Positions 24,888 through 33,607 of a stretch of DNA of 64,000 bases are shown piece by piece; position 1 is the stretch's first letter; the number at the start of each line of letters is the position of its first letter. The translations under genes were made by a program, and so were the position numbers. Source of the stretch: Actinomycetota bacterium (lineage in GTDB: Bacteria > Actinomycetota > Thermoleophilia > Solirubrobacterales > Solirubrobacteraceae); NCBI GenBank assembly GCA_005888335.1, contig VAWY01000025.1, positions 1-64,000 on the forward strand. The letters run 5' to 3'. The notes beneath the pieces were generated by a model. It did not search any database, was not told where the DNA came from, and saw nothing but the letters and a program-made list of their open reading frames with translations.

Positions 24888-26009
24888 CTGAGCCCGCTCG
24901 TCCTCTTCCTGCACTCGTCCGCGGGGCGCTACGGCGCCGACCGCCAGCTCGAGCTGCTCGCCACCGGGCTCGATCCGGCGCGCTACCGGGCGCTCGTCGT
25001 GCTGCCCGAGCGCGGGCCGCTCGGCGAGACGCTGCGCGCGGCCGGCGTCGAGGTCCTCCTGCGCCCGCTCGCGGTGGTCCGGCGCGAGCTGGTCTCCCCC
25101 GCGGGGCTCGGGCGCCTGGCCGCCGCCTGGGCGGCCGACGCGGGCGGCCTGGGCCGGCTGGCGCGCGCGCGGCACGTCGCGCTCGTGCACACCAACACGT
25201 CGGTGACGCTCGGCGGGGCTGCCGCGGCACGTGTCGCCGGCGTGCCGCACGTCTGGCATGTGCGCGAGATCTACGCGCAGTTCGAGCGGTGGTGGCCGGC
25301 CTACCGGCGTCTGCTGATGACGGCCGACGCGCTGCCGTGCGTGTCGGCGGCCGCCGCGGCGCAGTTCCCGCTCGCCGCGGCGCCGGTGGAGGTGGTCCAC
25401 GACGGCCTCGGCCACGTTCCCGAGCGCGCGCCGCGGGCCGCGGCGCGCGCGGCGCTCGGCGTTCCCGAGGACGCGTTCGCGGTGGCCGTCCTCGGGCGCC
25501 TGTCGAGCTGGAAGGGCCAGGAGGTGCTGCTCGACGCCGTGGCCCGCCTGCCCGGCGCGGTCGCGCTCGTGGCGGGCGAGGCGTGGCGCGGCGACGAGCG
25601 CCGCGCGCGCGAGCTGGCCGCCCGCGGCCCGGCCGGCCGCGTGCGGATGCTCGGCTTTCGCGACGACGTCGGCACCGTGCTCGGCGCGGCCGACGTCGTC
25701 GCCGTCCCCTCGACCGCGCCCGATCCGCTGCCCAACAGCGCGCTGGAGGCTGCCGGCGCCGGCTGCTGCGTCGTGGCCAGCGCCCACGGCGGGCTGCCCG
25801 AGATCCTGCGCGACGGCGAGACCGGCGTGCTGGTGCGCCCGGGCGATCCCGATGCGCTGGCGGACGCCCTGGGCGCGCTGCGCGACGATCCCGCCCGGCG
25901 CGAGCGGCTGGGCGCCGCCGCGGCGGCCGACGTCCGCAAGCGCTTCGCCCCCGGCCGCCTGCTCGAGCGCGTGCAGGCGCTCTACGACCGGGTCAGTCAG
26001 CCCTCATAG
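24888..26009 (+). CDS. Glycosyltransferase, GT4 family
   Basis: About 373 residues in a GT-B fold. The N-terminal domain starts LVLFLHSSAGRYGADRQLELL; the C-terminal nucleotide-sugar domain has VAVLGRLSSWKGQEVLL, VRMLGFRDDVG and the E-x7-E region DPLPNSALEAAGAGCCVVAS, typical of retaining GT4 enzymes for surface polysaccharides or glycolipids. No ATG, GTG or TTG in this frame lies near the conserved start; a CTG at 24888, two bases after the previous stop, is the best candidate, so the start is uncertain. The 3' end overlaps the convergent lipoprotein gene by 13 bp. Confidence 0.85.
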   Translation: MSPLVLFLHSSAGRYGADRQLELLATGLDPARYRALVVLPERGPLGETLRAAGVEVLLRPLAVVRRELVSPAGLGRLAAAWAADAGGLGRLARARHVALVHTNTSVTLGGAAAARVAGVPHVWHVREIYAQFERWWPAYRRLLMTADALPCVSAAAAAQFPLAAAPVEVVHDGLGHVPERAPRAAARAALGVPEDAFAVAVLGRLSSWKGQEVLLDAVARLPGAVALVAGEAWRGDERRARELAARGPAGRVRMLGFRDDVGTVLGAADVVAVPSTAPDPLPNSALEAAGAGCCVVASAHGGLPEILRDGETGVLVRPGDPDALADALGALRDDPARRERLGAAAAADVRKRFAPGRLLERVQALYDRVSQPS

Positions 26010-26713
26010 ACGTGCTCGAGCTCGTCGACGAGGTCGAGGCCGTGCTGGGCCTCCTTCTGCGCGGCGGGCAGCGGGCCGCTCGCGGCCAGGCGCTGCATCG
26101 CGGCGACGTGGGCGTCGAAGCGCGGCGCCACGCGCTGCCCGCCGGCCCGCACAAAGCCGGGCCGCAGTTCCTTCCACGTGCCGTCGAGGCGCTCGACGGC
26201 GGCGCGCACGGCCGCGCGGTCGCGCGCCCGGGACTGGAGCTTGGCCTCGTAGTCGAGGTAGTCGAGCGAGGTGACGGTCGCCGGGACCCTGCTGCGGTAC
26301 AGCGCGAAGAAGCCCGGCACCATCCCGAAGGCGCGGTTGGAGGCGAGCGCCACGCGGAGCAGGTCCGCCTTGGGCGCCAGCCGGACCACCTCGGCGGCAC
26401 GCGCCTGGAAGGCGGCGATCGTCGCGGCGCTCACGCCGGCTGCCCGCAGCTCGGCGGCCGCCGGGCCGTCGGCGGCGTTCTTGAGCACGCGCGCGGTCTT
26501 GACGGCCTTGCCGCGCCGACCCGCGAACGCGTGGTCGGTGGTGTCCTCGGAGGCCGACTCCACCGCGCGCAGCGCCGGCGGGATCGGCCCGCGCGCGCGG
26601 GCCGGCTGGCGCGTGGCGGTGGTGGTCGGGGTGCTGCTCGACGTGCTGTCGCCGCCCCCGCATCCCGCGGCGGCGAGCGCGGCGACCACGAGGACGCCCG
26701 CGAGCCTCGTCAC
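25997..26713 (-). CDS. Helical lipoprotein of the SBP56 operon, unknown function
   Basis: 238 residues. Lipoprotein signal with lipobox AAAGC right after VTRLAGVLVVAAL, then a Ser/Thr/Arg linker and an all-alpha domain (~50-235). I do not recognise the family. The GTG start overlaps the stop of the upstream membrane-protein gene (GTGA), so it is the third gene of a unit with the SBP56 gene. Acidic and histidine residues near the C-terminus (QHGLDLVDELEHVYEG) could bind metal, but this is speculation. Confidence 0.7.
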   Translation of the reverse strand: MTRLAGVLVVAALAAAGCGGGDSTSSSTPTTTATRQPARARGPIPPALRAVESASEDTTDHAFAGRRGKAVKTARVLKNAADGPAAAELRAAGVSAATIAAFQARAAEVVRLAPKADLLRVALASNRAFGMVPGFFALYRSRVPATVTSLDYLDYEAKLQSRARDRAAVRAAVERLDGTWKELRPGFVRAGGQRVAPRFDAHVAAMQRLAASGPLPAAQKEAQHGLDLVDELEHVYEG

Positions 26714-27348
26714 GTCAGCAGCGTGATGACGCCGGCGAGGACGAACGCGCCGGCCCACAGCGCGTCGGTGTTGATCCACGCCCGGCGCAGGACCTCCACG
26801 CCCAACTTCGCGTAGACGAGCAGCGCCACCGTCGCCATCACGGTGACCATGGCCACGAGGTGCAGGCCGACGCCGACCGCGGCGATCCCTGCCGGCGCCG
26901 AGGCCGCCATGGCGAGGTCGTGGCCCTCGGAGGCCGACGCGGTCGCCCCACCGAGCAGCACGGGCGCGACCATCAGCCCCGCGCCGTGCGCGCTCGACAT
27001 CAGGAACGACCACAGCGTCAGCTCGCCGCGCGTCACGCGCATCGTCGTCCAGCGCGGATGCGCGCGGGGCCGCGCGAAGCGGAAGATCCCGAAGGCGATC
27101 AGCACGGCGGCGGCGCCGACGTGGAGGACCGCCGGGTCGGTCACGGCGCCGAGCACGAGAACGAGCACGGCGATGACGACGACGGCCGCCTCGTGGCCGG
27201 CGGCGATCGGCAGGAACGACCGCACCACCGCTCGCCGCTCGCCCGTCTGCAAGCCCTGCGAGACCGCGAACAGCCACCCCATCGCCGGGTTGAGGCCGTG
27301 GTAGGCGCCCAGCCCGGCGAGGGTCAGCCATGCGGCGCCGCTGCTCAT
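26710..27348 (-). CDS. Histidine-containing integral membrane protein of the SBP56 operon
   Basis: 212 residues, about six membrane helices. Histidines recur inside or beside helices: GAYHGLNPAMGWLFAV, AAGHEAAVVV, SSAHGAGLM, SEGHDLAMA, GVGLHLVAM. The layout resembles nickel/cobalt (NicO/HupE-like) or related metal-transport proteins, but I cannot assign a family with certainty. It lies between the SBP56 gene and a lipoprotein gene on the same strand, so a role in metal supply or maturation of the copper-dependent methanethiol oxidase is a reasonable guess. Confidence 0.65.
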   Translation of the reverse strand: MSSGAAWLTLAGLGAYHGLNPAMGWLFAVSQGLQTGERRAVVRSFLPIAAGHEAAVVVIAVLVLVLGAVTDPAVLHVGAAAVLIAFGIFRFARPRAHPRWTTMRVTRGELTLWSFLMSSAHGAGLMVAPVLLGGATASASEGHDLAMAASAPAGIAAVGVGLHLVAMVTVMATVALLVYAKLGVEVLRRAWINTDALWAGAFVLAGVITLLT

Positions 27349-27372
27349 GAGGAACTTCGGCCTCGCGAGCGC

Positions 27373-27412
27373 GAAGCGGTCGCGTTAAAGCAACTGCGAA
27401 GCGGTTGCTCGC
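27373..27412. repeat. Paired-hairpin REP-like element (GAA loops)
   Basis: Two adjacent hairpins, CTCGCGAGCGC-GAA-GCGGTCGCG (one mismatch) and AGCAACTGC-GAA-GCGGTTGCT (one G-U), joined by TTAA. The design matches the 50-bp tandem repeat at 36007-36106: two stems, each closed by a GAA loop. It lies between the SBP56 gene and its downstream partner gene. Confidence 0.55.
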
Positions 27413-28828
27413 TCACGGGAAGCAGTACGAGTCCGAGCTCGCGTCGCCGCCCTGCAGGCGCACCTGGTGCGGGCGCTCGCCTGAGTACTCGACGAAGAAG
27501 TCGGGGTCGACCTGCAGCCCGTCCCCCTCCGCCGCGTCGAGCTTGACCATCCAGCCGGCGATCCCCTCGGGGTAGAACTGGCGGTCCCACGACGCGTAGA
27601 GCGAGTTGGTCAGGTACACGCGCCGGCCGTCGCGGCTGACCTCGACCATCTGCGGCCCGCCCTGCAGCGCTCCGGCGGACGGGTGCGGCGACTGGCCGAC
27701 GATCCCGCCGAGGCGCACGCTGCCGGTCTCGCGCGCGTTGTGGGGGTCGCTGACGTCGTAGCGCTTGAGCTCGCCGGTGCCCCAGCACGAGACGTACAGG
27801 TCGCGGTCGTCGACGCTCAGCGCGATGTCGGTGACCAGCGGCGGCACGGCGCCGAACGGCTGGATCACCGGCGGCAGCTGCTCGGCCTCGGCGGGCTCGG
27901 GCGGGATCTCGATGACCTTGGTCGCCTCGACCTTGCCGTTCTTGCGCTCCCACAGCCAGACGCTCGCGCTCAGGTCGGCGGTCGAGACGACGACGCCGAC
28001 GAAGCCGTAGGGCTTGCGCGGGTCGTGCGCCGGGCGCAGCTCGAGCACCATCTGCTGCTCGCCGCCGAGGTCGATCGCCTGCTGGTGGCGGCGGCGCCTG
28101 AGGTCCCAGACGTGCAGCCGGTGGCCGTACTGGCCGGCGAGCAGCAGCTCGGCCTGCACGCCGTCCTCGACCATCGAGGGCGTCCCCCACTCGCTGGTCA
28201 GCAGGGTGTCGTAGCCGATGTTCCACCACACGTCGTAGGCGAGCTCCTGCGGCCCACGGTCGATCTCCCACTGCCCCTTGGGCTCGAACGTCTCGTGGTC
28301 GAGGAGGAACACGCCGCCCGGGCCGCCTCCGTCGGGGGCGCCGAGCGCGCTGAAGTACAGCCCGTCGGGCCCGCAGTGGACGGTGTGCGGACGCGAGTAG
28401 CCGGTCCTGTGGTGCAGCTCGTCGGGCTCGATGACCTTGACGAGCTTGGGGTTGTGCGGGTCCTCCTTGACGTCGACGACGTGGATGCGCGACGACTTCA
28501 GGCCGGGGATGAGGAAGTAGCGGCGCTCGACGTGCGGGTGCGGCGCCCAGGGGCACAGCGCGCTCGAGCACGCGTTCCAGCCGAAGTGGTGCAGCTCGTC
28601 GCCCACGTTGGGCATGTCGAGCCGCCCGACGACCTGCCCGTAGGTCGGCGACCCCTCCTTGAGGTCGACGACCGTGAGCGCATCGGGCCGGGCGTCACCG
28701 GTCGCCCCGGGCGCGGCGGCGCCGGTGCCCGCCTCGTTGAGGGTGACGACGTAGGCGACCTCCTCGCGGGGCGCCTCGGCGGCGCTGCGGGGCGAGGGGT
28801 AGAACGTGGGATCGGGCTTCCAGGGCAT
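27413..28828 (-). CDS. Selenium-binding protein SBP56 / methanethiol oxidase
   Basis: 471 residues, full length for the SBP56/SELENBP1 family. Hallmarks: DELHHFGWNACSSALC near residue 78, SRIHVVDVKEDPHNP, TGYSRPHTVHCGPDGLYFSALG, ELAYDVWWNIGYDTLLTSEWGTPSMVE and YGHRLHVWDL. Bacterial members (MtoX) oxidise methanethiol to formaldehyde, H2S and H2O2 and need copper; conserved His and Cys are present. The protein is cytoplasmic or periplasmic without a clear signal peptide here. The name refers to selenium binding and does not imply selenocysteine. First gene of a three-gene unit. Confidence 0.93.
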   Translation of the reverse strand: MPWKPDPTFYPSPRSAAEAPREEVAYVVTLNEAGTGAAAPGATGDARPDALTVVDLKEGSPTYGQVVGRLDMPNVGDELHHFGWNACSSALCPWAPHPHVERRYFLIPGLKSSRIHVVDVKEDPHNPKLVKVIEPDELHHRTGYSRPHTVHCGPDGLYFSALGAPDGGGPGGVFLLDHETFEPKGQWEIDRGPQELAYDVWWNIGYDTLLTSEWGTPSMVEDGVQAELLLAGQYGHRLHVWDLRRRRHQQAIDLGGEQQMVLELRPAHDPRKPYGFVGVVVSTADLSASVWLWERKNGKVEATKVIEIPPEPAEAEQLPPVIQPFGAVPPLVTDIALSVDDRDLYVSCWGTGELKRYDVSDPHNARETGSVRLGGIVGQSPHPSAGALQGGPQMVEVSRDGRRVYLTNSLYASWDRQFYPEGIAGWMVKLDAAEGDGLQVDPDFFVEYSGERPHQVRLQGGDASSDSYCFP

Positions 28829-28849
28829 GCCCGACTTCTACCGGAAGGG

Positions 28850-29650
28850 TCAGGCCGTGGCTACGCCCGCGATCGCCGCCGCCGCGGCCAGCAGCGCGCA
28901 CGCGGCGAGGCCGAGCACGCGCGAGCGCATCCGGTCGCCCGCCTGCAGGGCGAGCGCGGCCAGCGCGCCGCCGACGAGGCCGCCGACGTGCCCGCCGACC
29001 GAGATGTTCGACAGGGTGAACGAGAAGATCAGGTTGATCACGATCAGCCCGCCGATCCCGGCCTGGAACGGGTCTATCCCGCGCGCCCGCAGCTCCACGA
29101 ACGCGGCGCCCATGAGCCCGAAGACCGCGCCGGACGCGCCGACCGTGTGCGCCTCGGGCGTCACGAGCAGCGCCCCGAACGATCCGGCCAGCAGCGACGT
29201 GAAGTACAGCGCGGCGAAGCGCACCGACCCGAGCGCCGGCTCGAGCATCTGGCCGAGCACCCAGAGCAGGTACATGTTGAAGCCGATGTGCAGCAGGCCG
29301 AACGGCAGCAGCGGGTAGTGCAAAAAGCCGCCCGTGATCAGCCGCCAGTAGTCGCCGTCGGCGACCGCGGGACCGAAGAGCGACCCGTCGAGGTACACGC
29401 GCCCGGTGCCCCCGCCGCTGCTCAGCTCGGCCACGAAGGCCAGCACGTTGGCGAAGATCAGCGCGCGGGTGACCTCGACGCCGCCCGCGCGCACGTCGCG
29501 GATCGTGCGCACCTTGGTCCGCTGGCGCGAGCACTCGGGGCAGCGCATGCCGACGGGCGTGGGCGTCATGCAATCCGGGCAGATCGGCCGGCCGCAGGAC
29601 GAGCACGAGACGCCCGTCTCGCGGGTGGGATGGCGGTAGCAGGTGGCCAT
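28850..29650 (-). CDS. Rhomboid family intramembrane serine protease with N-terminal zinc-ribbon
   Basis: 266 residues. The N-terminal ~45 residues hold a B-box-like zinc-binding motif (CYRHPTRETGVSCSSCGRPICPDC... MRCPEC). The rhomboid domain has six membrane helices, with the catalytic Ser in GASGAVFGLMG and the His in GGHVGGLVGG; the oxyanion region HIGFNMYLLW is also intact. It is expected to cleave membrane proteins within the bilayer; substrate unknown. The zinc-ribbon plus rhomboid arrangement is common in actinobacteria. Confidence 0.93.
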   Translation of the reverse strand: MATCYRHPTRETGVSCSSCGRPICPDCMTPTPVGMRCPECSRQRTKVRTIRDVRAGGVEVTRALIFANVLAFVAELSSGGGTGRVYLDGSLFGPAVADGDYWRLITGGFLHYPLLPFGLLHIGFNMYLLWVLGQMLEPALGSVRFAALYFTSLLAGSFGALLVTPEAHTVGASGAVFGLMGAAFVELRARGIDPFQAGIGGLIVINLIFSFTLSNISVGGHVGGLVGGALAALALQAGDRMRSRVLGLAACALLAAAAAIAGVATA

Positions 29651-29691
29651 GTCGGCGCAGGGACGCTACCAATGGCGGGCTTTCGGCCCGA

Positions 29692-30396
29692 TCAGCTGAG
29701 CCGGCCGCGCAGCACCGGCTGGCGCGTTGGCACCGTCGAGCCGCCGGCGGGCTCGTCGGTGACGAGCACCGCGTCGGCGCCCTTGACGTCGCCGCGCACG
29801 CCGACCGACCCGCGGCCTTCGCGGTCGACCGTGAAGACCGCGTCGGGCTCGGGCGCGTGCCCGTCGCGCTGCAGCCACACCTGGTAGACCCGACCGCGCG
29901 GCGGGGCGGGCATGTGCGAGACGCGCACCTCGGTCTCGTCGCCCGTGCGCACGAGCTGCGCCGACGCGCCGCGGAGCTTGGCGGTGTCGACGGCCAGCGC
30001 GACGACCTCGGTCCGGCTGCCTCCGCGCACGCCCAGGCCGACGCCGACGCCGACGAGCAGCAGCAGCGTGGCGGCCGCCGCGGCGAGCGCCGGGCGGACC
30101 CTCAGACCGCCGAGGCGGGCGCGCAGGCGGTCGGCGAGCGCAGGCGCCTCGCCGCGCCGGCGCTGCCGCGCCTCGGTCTCCACGATCGTCATCAGCCGGC
30201 GCTTGAGCTCGGGTCCCGGCTCGGCGGGCGGCACCGAAAGCGGCAGGACGTCGGCGGCGACGCGCAGGCGCTCGACCTCGTCGCGGCAGGCCGCGCAGAC
30301 GTCGAGGTGGGCGGCGAAGCGCCACGCCTCGTCCTCGTCGAGCGCGCCGAGCACCCACGCGCCGGCGGCGTCGCGCAGGGCGTCGTGGTCACTCAT
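29692..30396 (-). CDS. Anti-sigma factor, RskA-like
   Basis: 234 residues. N-terminal zinc-type anti-sigma domain (HLDVCAACRDEVERL, with upstream His) for holding the ECF sigma factor, one membrane helix at ~110-135 (PALAAAAATLLLLVGVGVGLG), and an extracytoplasmic RskA-like beta domain (RVYQVWLQRDGHAPEPDAVFTVD). The ATG overlaps the sigma-factor stop by 4 bp (ATGA). This is the SigK-RskA arrangement, in which regulated proteolysis of RskA frees the sigma factor. Confidence 0.92.
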   Translation of the reverse strand: MSDHDALRDAAGAWVLGALDEDEAWRFAAHLDVCAACRDEVERLRVAADVLPLSVPPAEPGPELKRRLMTIVETEARQRRRGEAPALADRLRARLGGLRVRPALAAAAATLLLLVGVGVGLGVRGGSRTEVVALAVDTAKLRGASAQLVRTGDETEVRVSHMPAPPRGRVYQVWLQRDGHAPEPDAVFTVDREGRGSVGVRGDVKGADAVLVTDEPAGGSTVPTRQPVLRGRLS

Positions 30397-30986
30397 GGCG
30401 CCGCCTCCGCCGGCCCGAGCTGCGAGCGCATCTTCGCCAGCCCCAGGCGCATGCGGCCCTTGACGGTACCGACGGGCGTGTCGAGCATCGAGGCGATCTC
30501 CGACTGGCTGAAGCCGCCGAAGTAGGCCAGCTCGATGACCCGGAGCTGATCGGACGGCAGCGTCTCGAGCGCCGAGCGCACCTCGCGCGCCTCGTCGCGG
30601 CGCGCCACCTCGACGTCGGTCTGCTCGGCCGCCGCGAAGCGCTCCTCGAGCCCCTCGTCGCCGGCGCGCCGGCGGTCGTGGACGGCGCCGCGGCGCAGCG
30701 CGTCGATCGCGCGGTTGTGGACGATGCCGAGGATCCACGTGCGCACCGATCCCCGCGCGCGGTCGTAGCGCGCGTTGACCCGCCAGAACGCGAGGAACGC
30801 CTCCTGGACGACCTCCTCGGCCGTCGAGCGCGTGCCGACCATCCGGTAGGCGAGCGAGAACGCCGCGCCGGAATGCCGGTCGTAGAGGACCTCGAAGGCC
30901 CGGGCCTCGCCGCGGCGGACGAGCTGCATGAGCTCCTCGTCGGCGAGGGCGCGCACGGCGGAGGTGGACGATCGGCGCAACGGCAT
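30393..30986 (-). CDS. ECF RNA polymerase sigma factor, SigK-like
   Basis: 197 residues. Region 2 (FEVLYDRHSGAAFSLAYRMVGTRSTAEEVVQEAFLAFWR) and region 4 (LETLPSDQLRVIELAYFGGFSQSEIASML, then VGTVKGRMRLGLAKM) are complete. The membrane anti-sigma factor RskA is encoded immediately downstream with an ATGA overlap, so the pair is co-expressed, and autoregulation is likely. Confidence 0.95.
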   Translation of the reverse strand: MPLRRSSTSAVRALADEELMQLVRRGEARAFEVLYDRHSGAAFSLAYRMVGTRSTAEEVVQEAFLAFWRVNARYDRARGSVRTWILGIVHNRAIDALRRGAVHDRRRAGDEGLEERFAAAEQTDVEVARRDEAREVRSALETLPSDQLRVIELAYFGGFSQSEIASMLDTPVGTVKGRMRLGLAKMRSQLGPAEAAP

Positions 30987-31025
30987 CCCTTCGAGGATCC
31001 CTAACGCGCCGGACGCGCGGGTGGA

Positions 31026-31382
31026 TCAGCGAGCGAGCCGGCGAGCTTCGCTGAAGACCTCGCGCAGCGCGCGCTCGGCGGCGTCGACGACGCCGCTCGG
31101 CCGCCGTCGCCGCGCGGCGGCGCGATGGCGCGCGCGCAGCACGACGAGCGCGGCTCCGGCCGCCCCGCCGACGACAACGGCCGCCGCCGGGCGCGCCCAG
31201 TTGCGCGGGTCGCGCATCGCCGACAGCTCCCACGCCTCGAGCTCGTCGGCGGCGAGCTCGGTGATCGTCTGCAGCCTGGCCTCGAGGCGGTCGGTCAGGT
31301 CGGCGGGCGGCTCGATCGGCGCCAGCGCGCGGCGCAGGAGCGTCTCGAGGTCGGGGTGGTGCGAGGCGCCGGCGTCGCTCAC
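31026..31382 (-). CDS. Small single-pass membrane protein, probable anti-sigma partner
   Basis: 118 residues: a charged helical N-terminal region, one membrane helix near 70-88 (RPAAAVVVGGAAGAALVVL) and a basic C-terminal tail. No zinc-finger anti-sigma motif is visible. Its GTG overlaps the stop of the sigma factor gene (GTGA), so by position it is the likely regulator of that sigma factor; family not recognised. Confidence 0.65.
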   Translation of the reverse strand: MSDAGASHHPDLETLLRRALAPIEPPADLTDRLEARLQTITELAADELEAWELSAMRDPRNWARPAAAVVVGGAAGAALVVLRARHRAAARRRRPSGVVDAAERALREVFSEARRLAR

Positions 31383-31909
31383 GTACCCACGATCTCCTGC
31401 AGCTGGCGGATCGCGCGGTGGATGAGGACCTTCGTCGCGCCGTCGGTGCGCCCGAGGGCGCGGGCGATCTCGCGGTTGTCCATGCCGAGCGCGAAGCGCA
31501 TGATCAGCGCCTCGCGGCGGTCGTCGGGCAGCTGCTGGACGCCGTCGAGGATGCGGGCCAGCTCGTCGCGGCCCTCGACGAGGTCCTCGGTGGTGTGGAT
31601 GGCGGGCAGCGGCATGGAGTCGTCGATCGCGGACTGCGGCTTGCGCGAGCGGTCGCGGTACAGGTTGGCCGCCAGGTTGTGCGCGATGCGGATCAGCCAC
31701 GGCCGCAGCGGCCGGCCGTGCGACTCGCGCTGAGCGCGCTCGAAGTGGCGGTAGGCCTGCAGGAAGGTCTGCGTCGTCAGGTCCTCCGCGTCGTGGTGGT
31801 TGCCCACCCGGTAGTACGAGTAGGAATAGACGTCGCGAAGGTGCGCCCGGTACAGCTCGGTGAACTCCCGATCGAGACGGGCCTTGTCGGCGGTCGGCGC
31901 GTCGGGCAC
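31379..31909 (-). CDS. ECF RNA polymerase sigma factor
   Basis: 176 residues. Region 2: LYRAHLRDVYSYSYYRVGNHHDAEDLTTQTFLQAYRHF; region 4: QQLPDDRREALIMRFALGMDNREIARALGRTDGATKVLIHRAIRQL. No extra domain. The tyrosine-rich YSYSYYRVG in region 2.1 is distinctive. Coupled to the small membrane protein downstream. Confidence 0.93.
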   Translation of the reverse strand: MPDAPTADKARLDREFTELYRAHLRDVYSYSYYRVGNHHDAEDLTTQTFLQAYRHFERAQRESHGRPLRPWLIRIAHNLAANLYRDRSRKPQSAIDDSMPLPAIHTTEDLVEGRDELARILDGVQQLPDDRREALIMRFALGMDNREIARALGRTDGATKVLIHRAIRQLQEIVGT

Positions 31910-31918
31910 CCCACGAGA

Positions 31919-33562
31919 TTACGCGGCGTGGCGACGGGCCGAGAGCTGCTCGATCCAGCGCTCGGGCGGGATGCGCCCCTCGACGACCGCCGCCAGCGTC
32001 GTCGTCGCCGGCGCCTCGACGTGGGCGTCGCGCAACAGGCCCGCGAGCTCCGGCAGCGCGTCGAGCGCCTCGGCGGTCTGGCCGAGCCGCGGGGGGATCT
32101 CGCCCGGCGAGAGCCCGCTGCCGAGCAGCTCGCCGGCGCGGCGGTTGCGCGAGCCGTCGGCCAGGACGGTGGCGACCAGGTCGCCCGCGCCGGCCAGGCC
32201 GGTGAACGTCTGCTCGGAGGCGCCGCGCGCGCGGGCCAGCGCGGCGATCTCGGCGAAGACCTTGCCCGCGGCGGCACCGGCGGCGTTGGGGCCGTGGTGC
32301 GAAGCGGCGGCCGCGGCCAGCGCGGCGGCGTTCTTGGCGCACGCCGCCAGCTCGACGCCGACGACGTCGCGCGAGGCCGTGGCCTCGAGACCGGCGCGGC
32401 GCAGGAGCTCGGCGAGCTGGCGCGTGAAGGCGGGATCGACCGAGGCGACGACCAGCGAGGCGCCGTGGTCGATCGCGTCGCGCGCGTGACCGGGCCCGCC
32501 CAGGACGGCGACGGCGCGCGCGTGGGTGCGCTCGGCGACGTAGGCGCTCGGCAGCGCGCCCCCGGGCACCAGGCCCTTGGCGAGGACGAGCACGCCGGCG
32601 CGGCGCGGGATCCCGGCGGCGTGGGCGGCGACGGCCTGCGGCAGCGCGCGGGCGGGCACGGCGAAGACCACGAGGTCGTGGTGGTCGAGCTCGACGTCCG
32701 CGGCGGCGCGCACGGTCACCGCCGCGGGCAGCTCGACGTCGCCGAGGTAGCGCTCGTTGCGGCGCGTGATGGCGAGCTCGGCGGCCTGCTCGGCCGTGCG
32801 GCAGGCGAGGTCGACCTCGACGCCGGCCCGGGCGAGCGCGACGGCCACGCTCGTGCCCCACGACCCGGCGCCCAGGACTGCGGCGCGACGGACAGGCGCC
32901 AGCCCGCCCAGCCACTCCCACTGCAGCGCGATGCACGGCCAGATGCGCTCGGTGACCGCGGCGGCGAGGTGCCGGCTGGGCTGCTCGACGCGCGGGAAGG
33001 TCAGCGGGCGGCCGACGCGGATGCGCACCTTGTGCGGGCGGATGCGCCAGCCGCGGCGGATGGACTCGGTGCCGATGACGGCGACGGGCACGACCGGCAC
33101 GCCGGTCTCGAGCGCGAGGCGCCCGACGCCGCGCTTGGGCTTGCCGAGCGCGCCCGGGCGGATCCGGGTGCCCTCGGGGAAGATGACGACGACGTCGCCG
33201 CGCTCCAGGATCTCGCGGGCCGTGGACATCGCGTCCTCGTCGGCGTTGCCGCGGTCGATCGGGAAGGCGCCGAGCGAGTTGAGGATCCACGCCTGCCAGC
33301 GCTTGCGGAACAGCTCCTTCTTGGCGACGAAGTAGACCGGCCGCCGCACGAGCGTGCCGATCACGAAGGGATCCAGGAACGACCGGTGGTTGGCGGCGAT
33401 GATGAAGGCGCCCTCGGCCGGGACGTGCTCGCGCCCGAGGCGGGTCATCCGGAAGTAGAGGTGGAAGAACGGCTGCAGCACGCCGCGGACGATCCAGTAG
33501 ACGATCGGGTTGGCCCCACGCGTGCGCGCGCGCTCCAGATATGACCCGCGTTGCATCTTCAT
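31919..33562 (-). CDS. Bifunctional 1-acylglycerol-3-phosphate acyltransferase (PlsC) - glycerol-3-phosphate dehydrogenase (GpsA) fusion
   Basis: 547 residues in one frame with no stop. Residues ~1-225 are a PlsC acyltransferase: NHRSFLDPF (HX4D), AFPIDRG, and [10 protein letters not shown]. Residues ~230-547 are NAD(P)-dependent glycerol-3-phosphate dehydrogenase: [31 protein letters not shown], catalytic [12 protein letters not shown] and [13 protein letters not shown] with the C-terminal RNRRAGELL segment. GpsA makes glycerol-3-phosphate and PlsC adds the second acyl chain, so the fusion joins two non-adjacent steps of phospholipid synthesis. A PlsB/PlsY step would have to act between them. 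The start is ATG at 33562 (a second ATG is at 33556). Confidence 0.92.
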   Translation of the reverse strand: MKMQRGSYLERARTRGANPIVYWIVRGVLQPFFHLYFRMTRLGREHVPAEGAFIIAANHRSFLDPFVIGTLVRRPVYFVAKKELFRKRWQAWILNSLGAFPIDRGNADEDAMSTAREILERGDVVVIFPEGTRIRPGALGKPKRGVGRLALETGVPVVPVAVIGTESIRRGWRIRPHKVRIRVGRPLTFPRVEQPSRHLAAAVTERIWPCIALQWEWLGGLAPVRRAAVLGAGSWGTSVAVALARAGVEVDLACRTAEQAAELAITRRNERYLGDVELPAAVTVRAAADVELDHHDLVVFAVPARALPQAVAAHAAGIPRRAGVLVLAKGLVPGGALPSAYVAERTHARAVAVLGGPGHARDAIDHGASLVVASVDPAFTRQLAELLRRAGLEATASRDVVGVELAACAKNAAALAAAAASHHGPNAAGAAAGKVFAEIAALARARGASEQTFTGLAGAGDLVATVLADGSRNRRAGELLGSGLSPGEIPPRLGQTAEALDALPELAGLLRDAHVEAPATTTLAAVVEGRIPPERWIEQLSARRHAA

Positions 33563-33607
33563 GGCGTACCCGCCGTCGCGCCCGGCGTTACAGTTCGCCG
33601 GGAGCCC

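Noticed and set aside
27413..28828. SBP56 as a selenocysteine protein
   Set aside because: The gene has no in-frame UGA; the name refers to selenium binding only.
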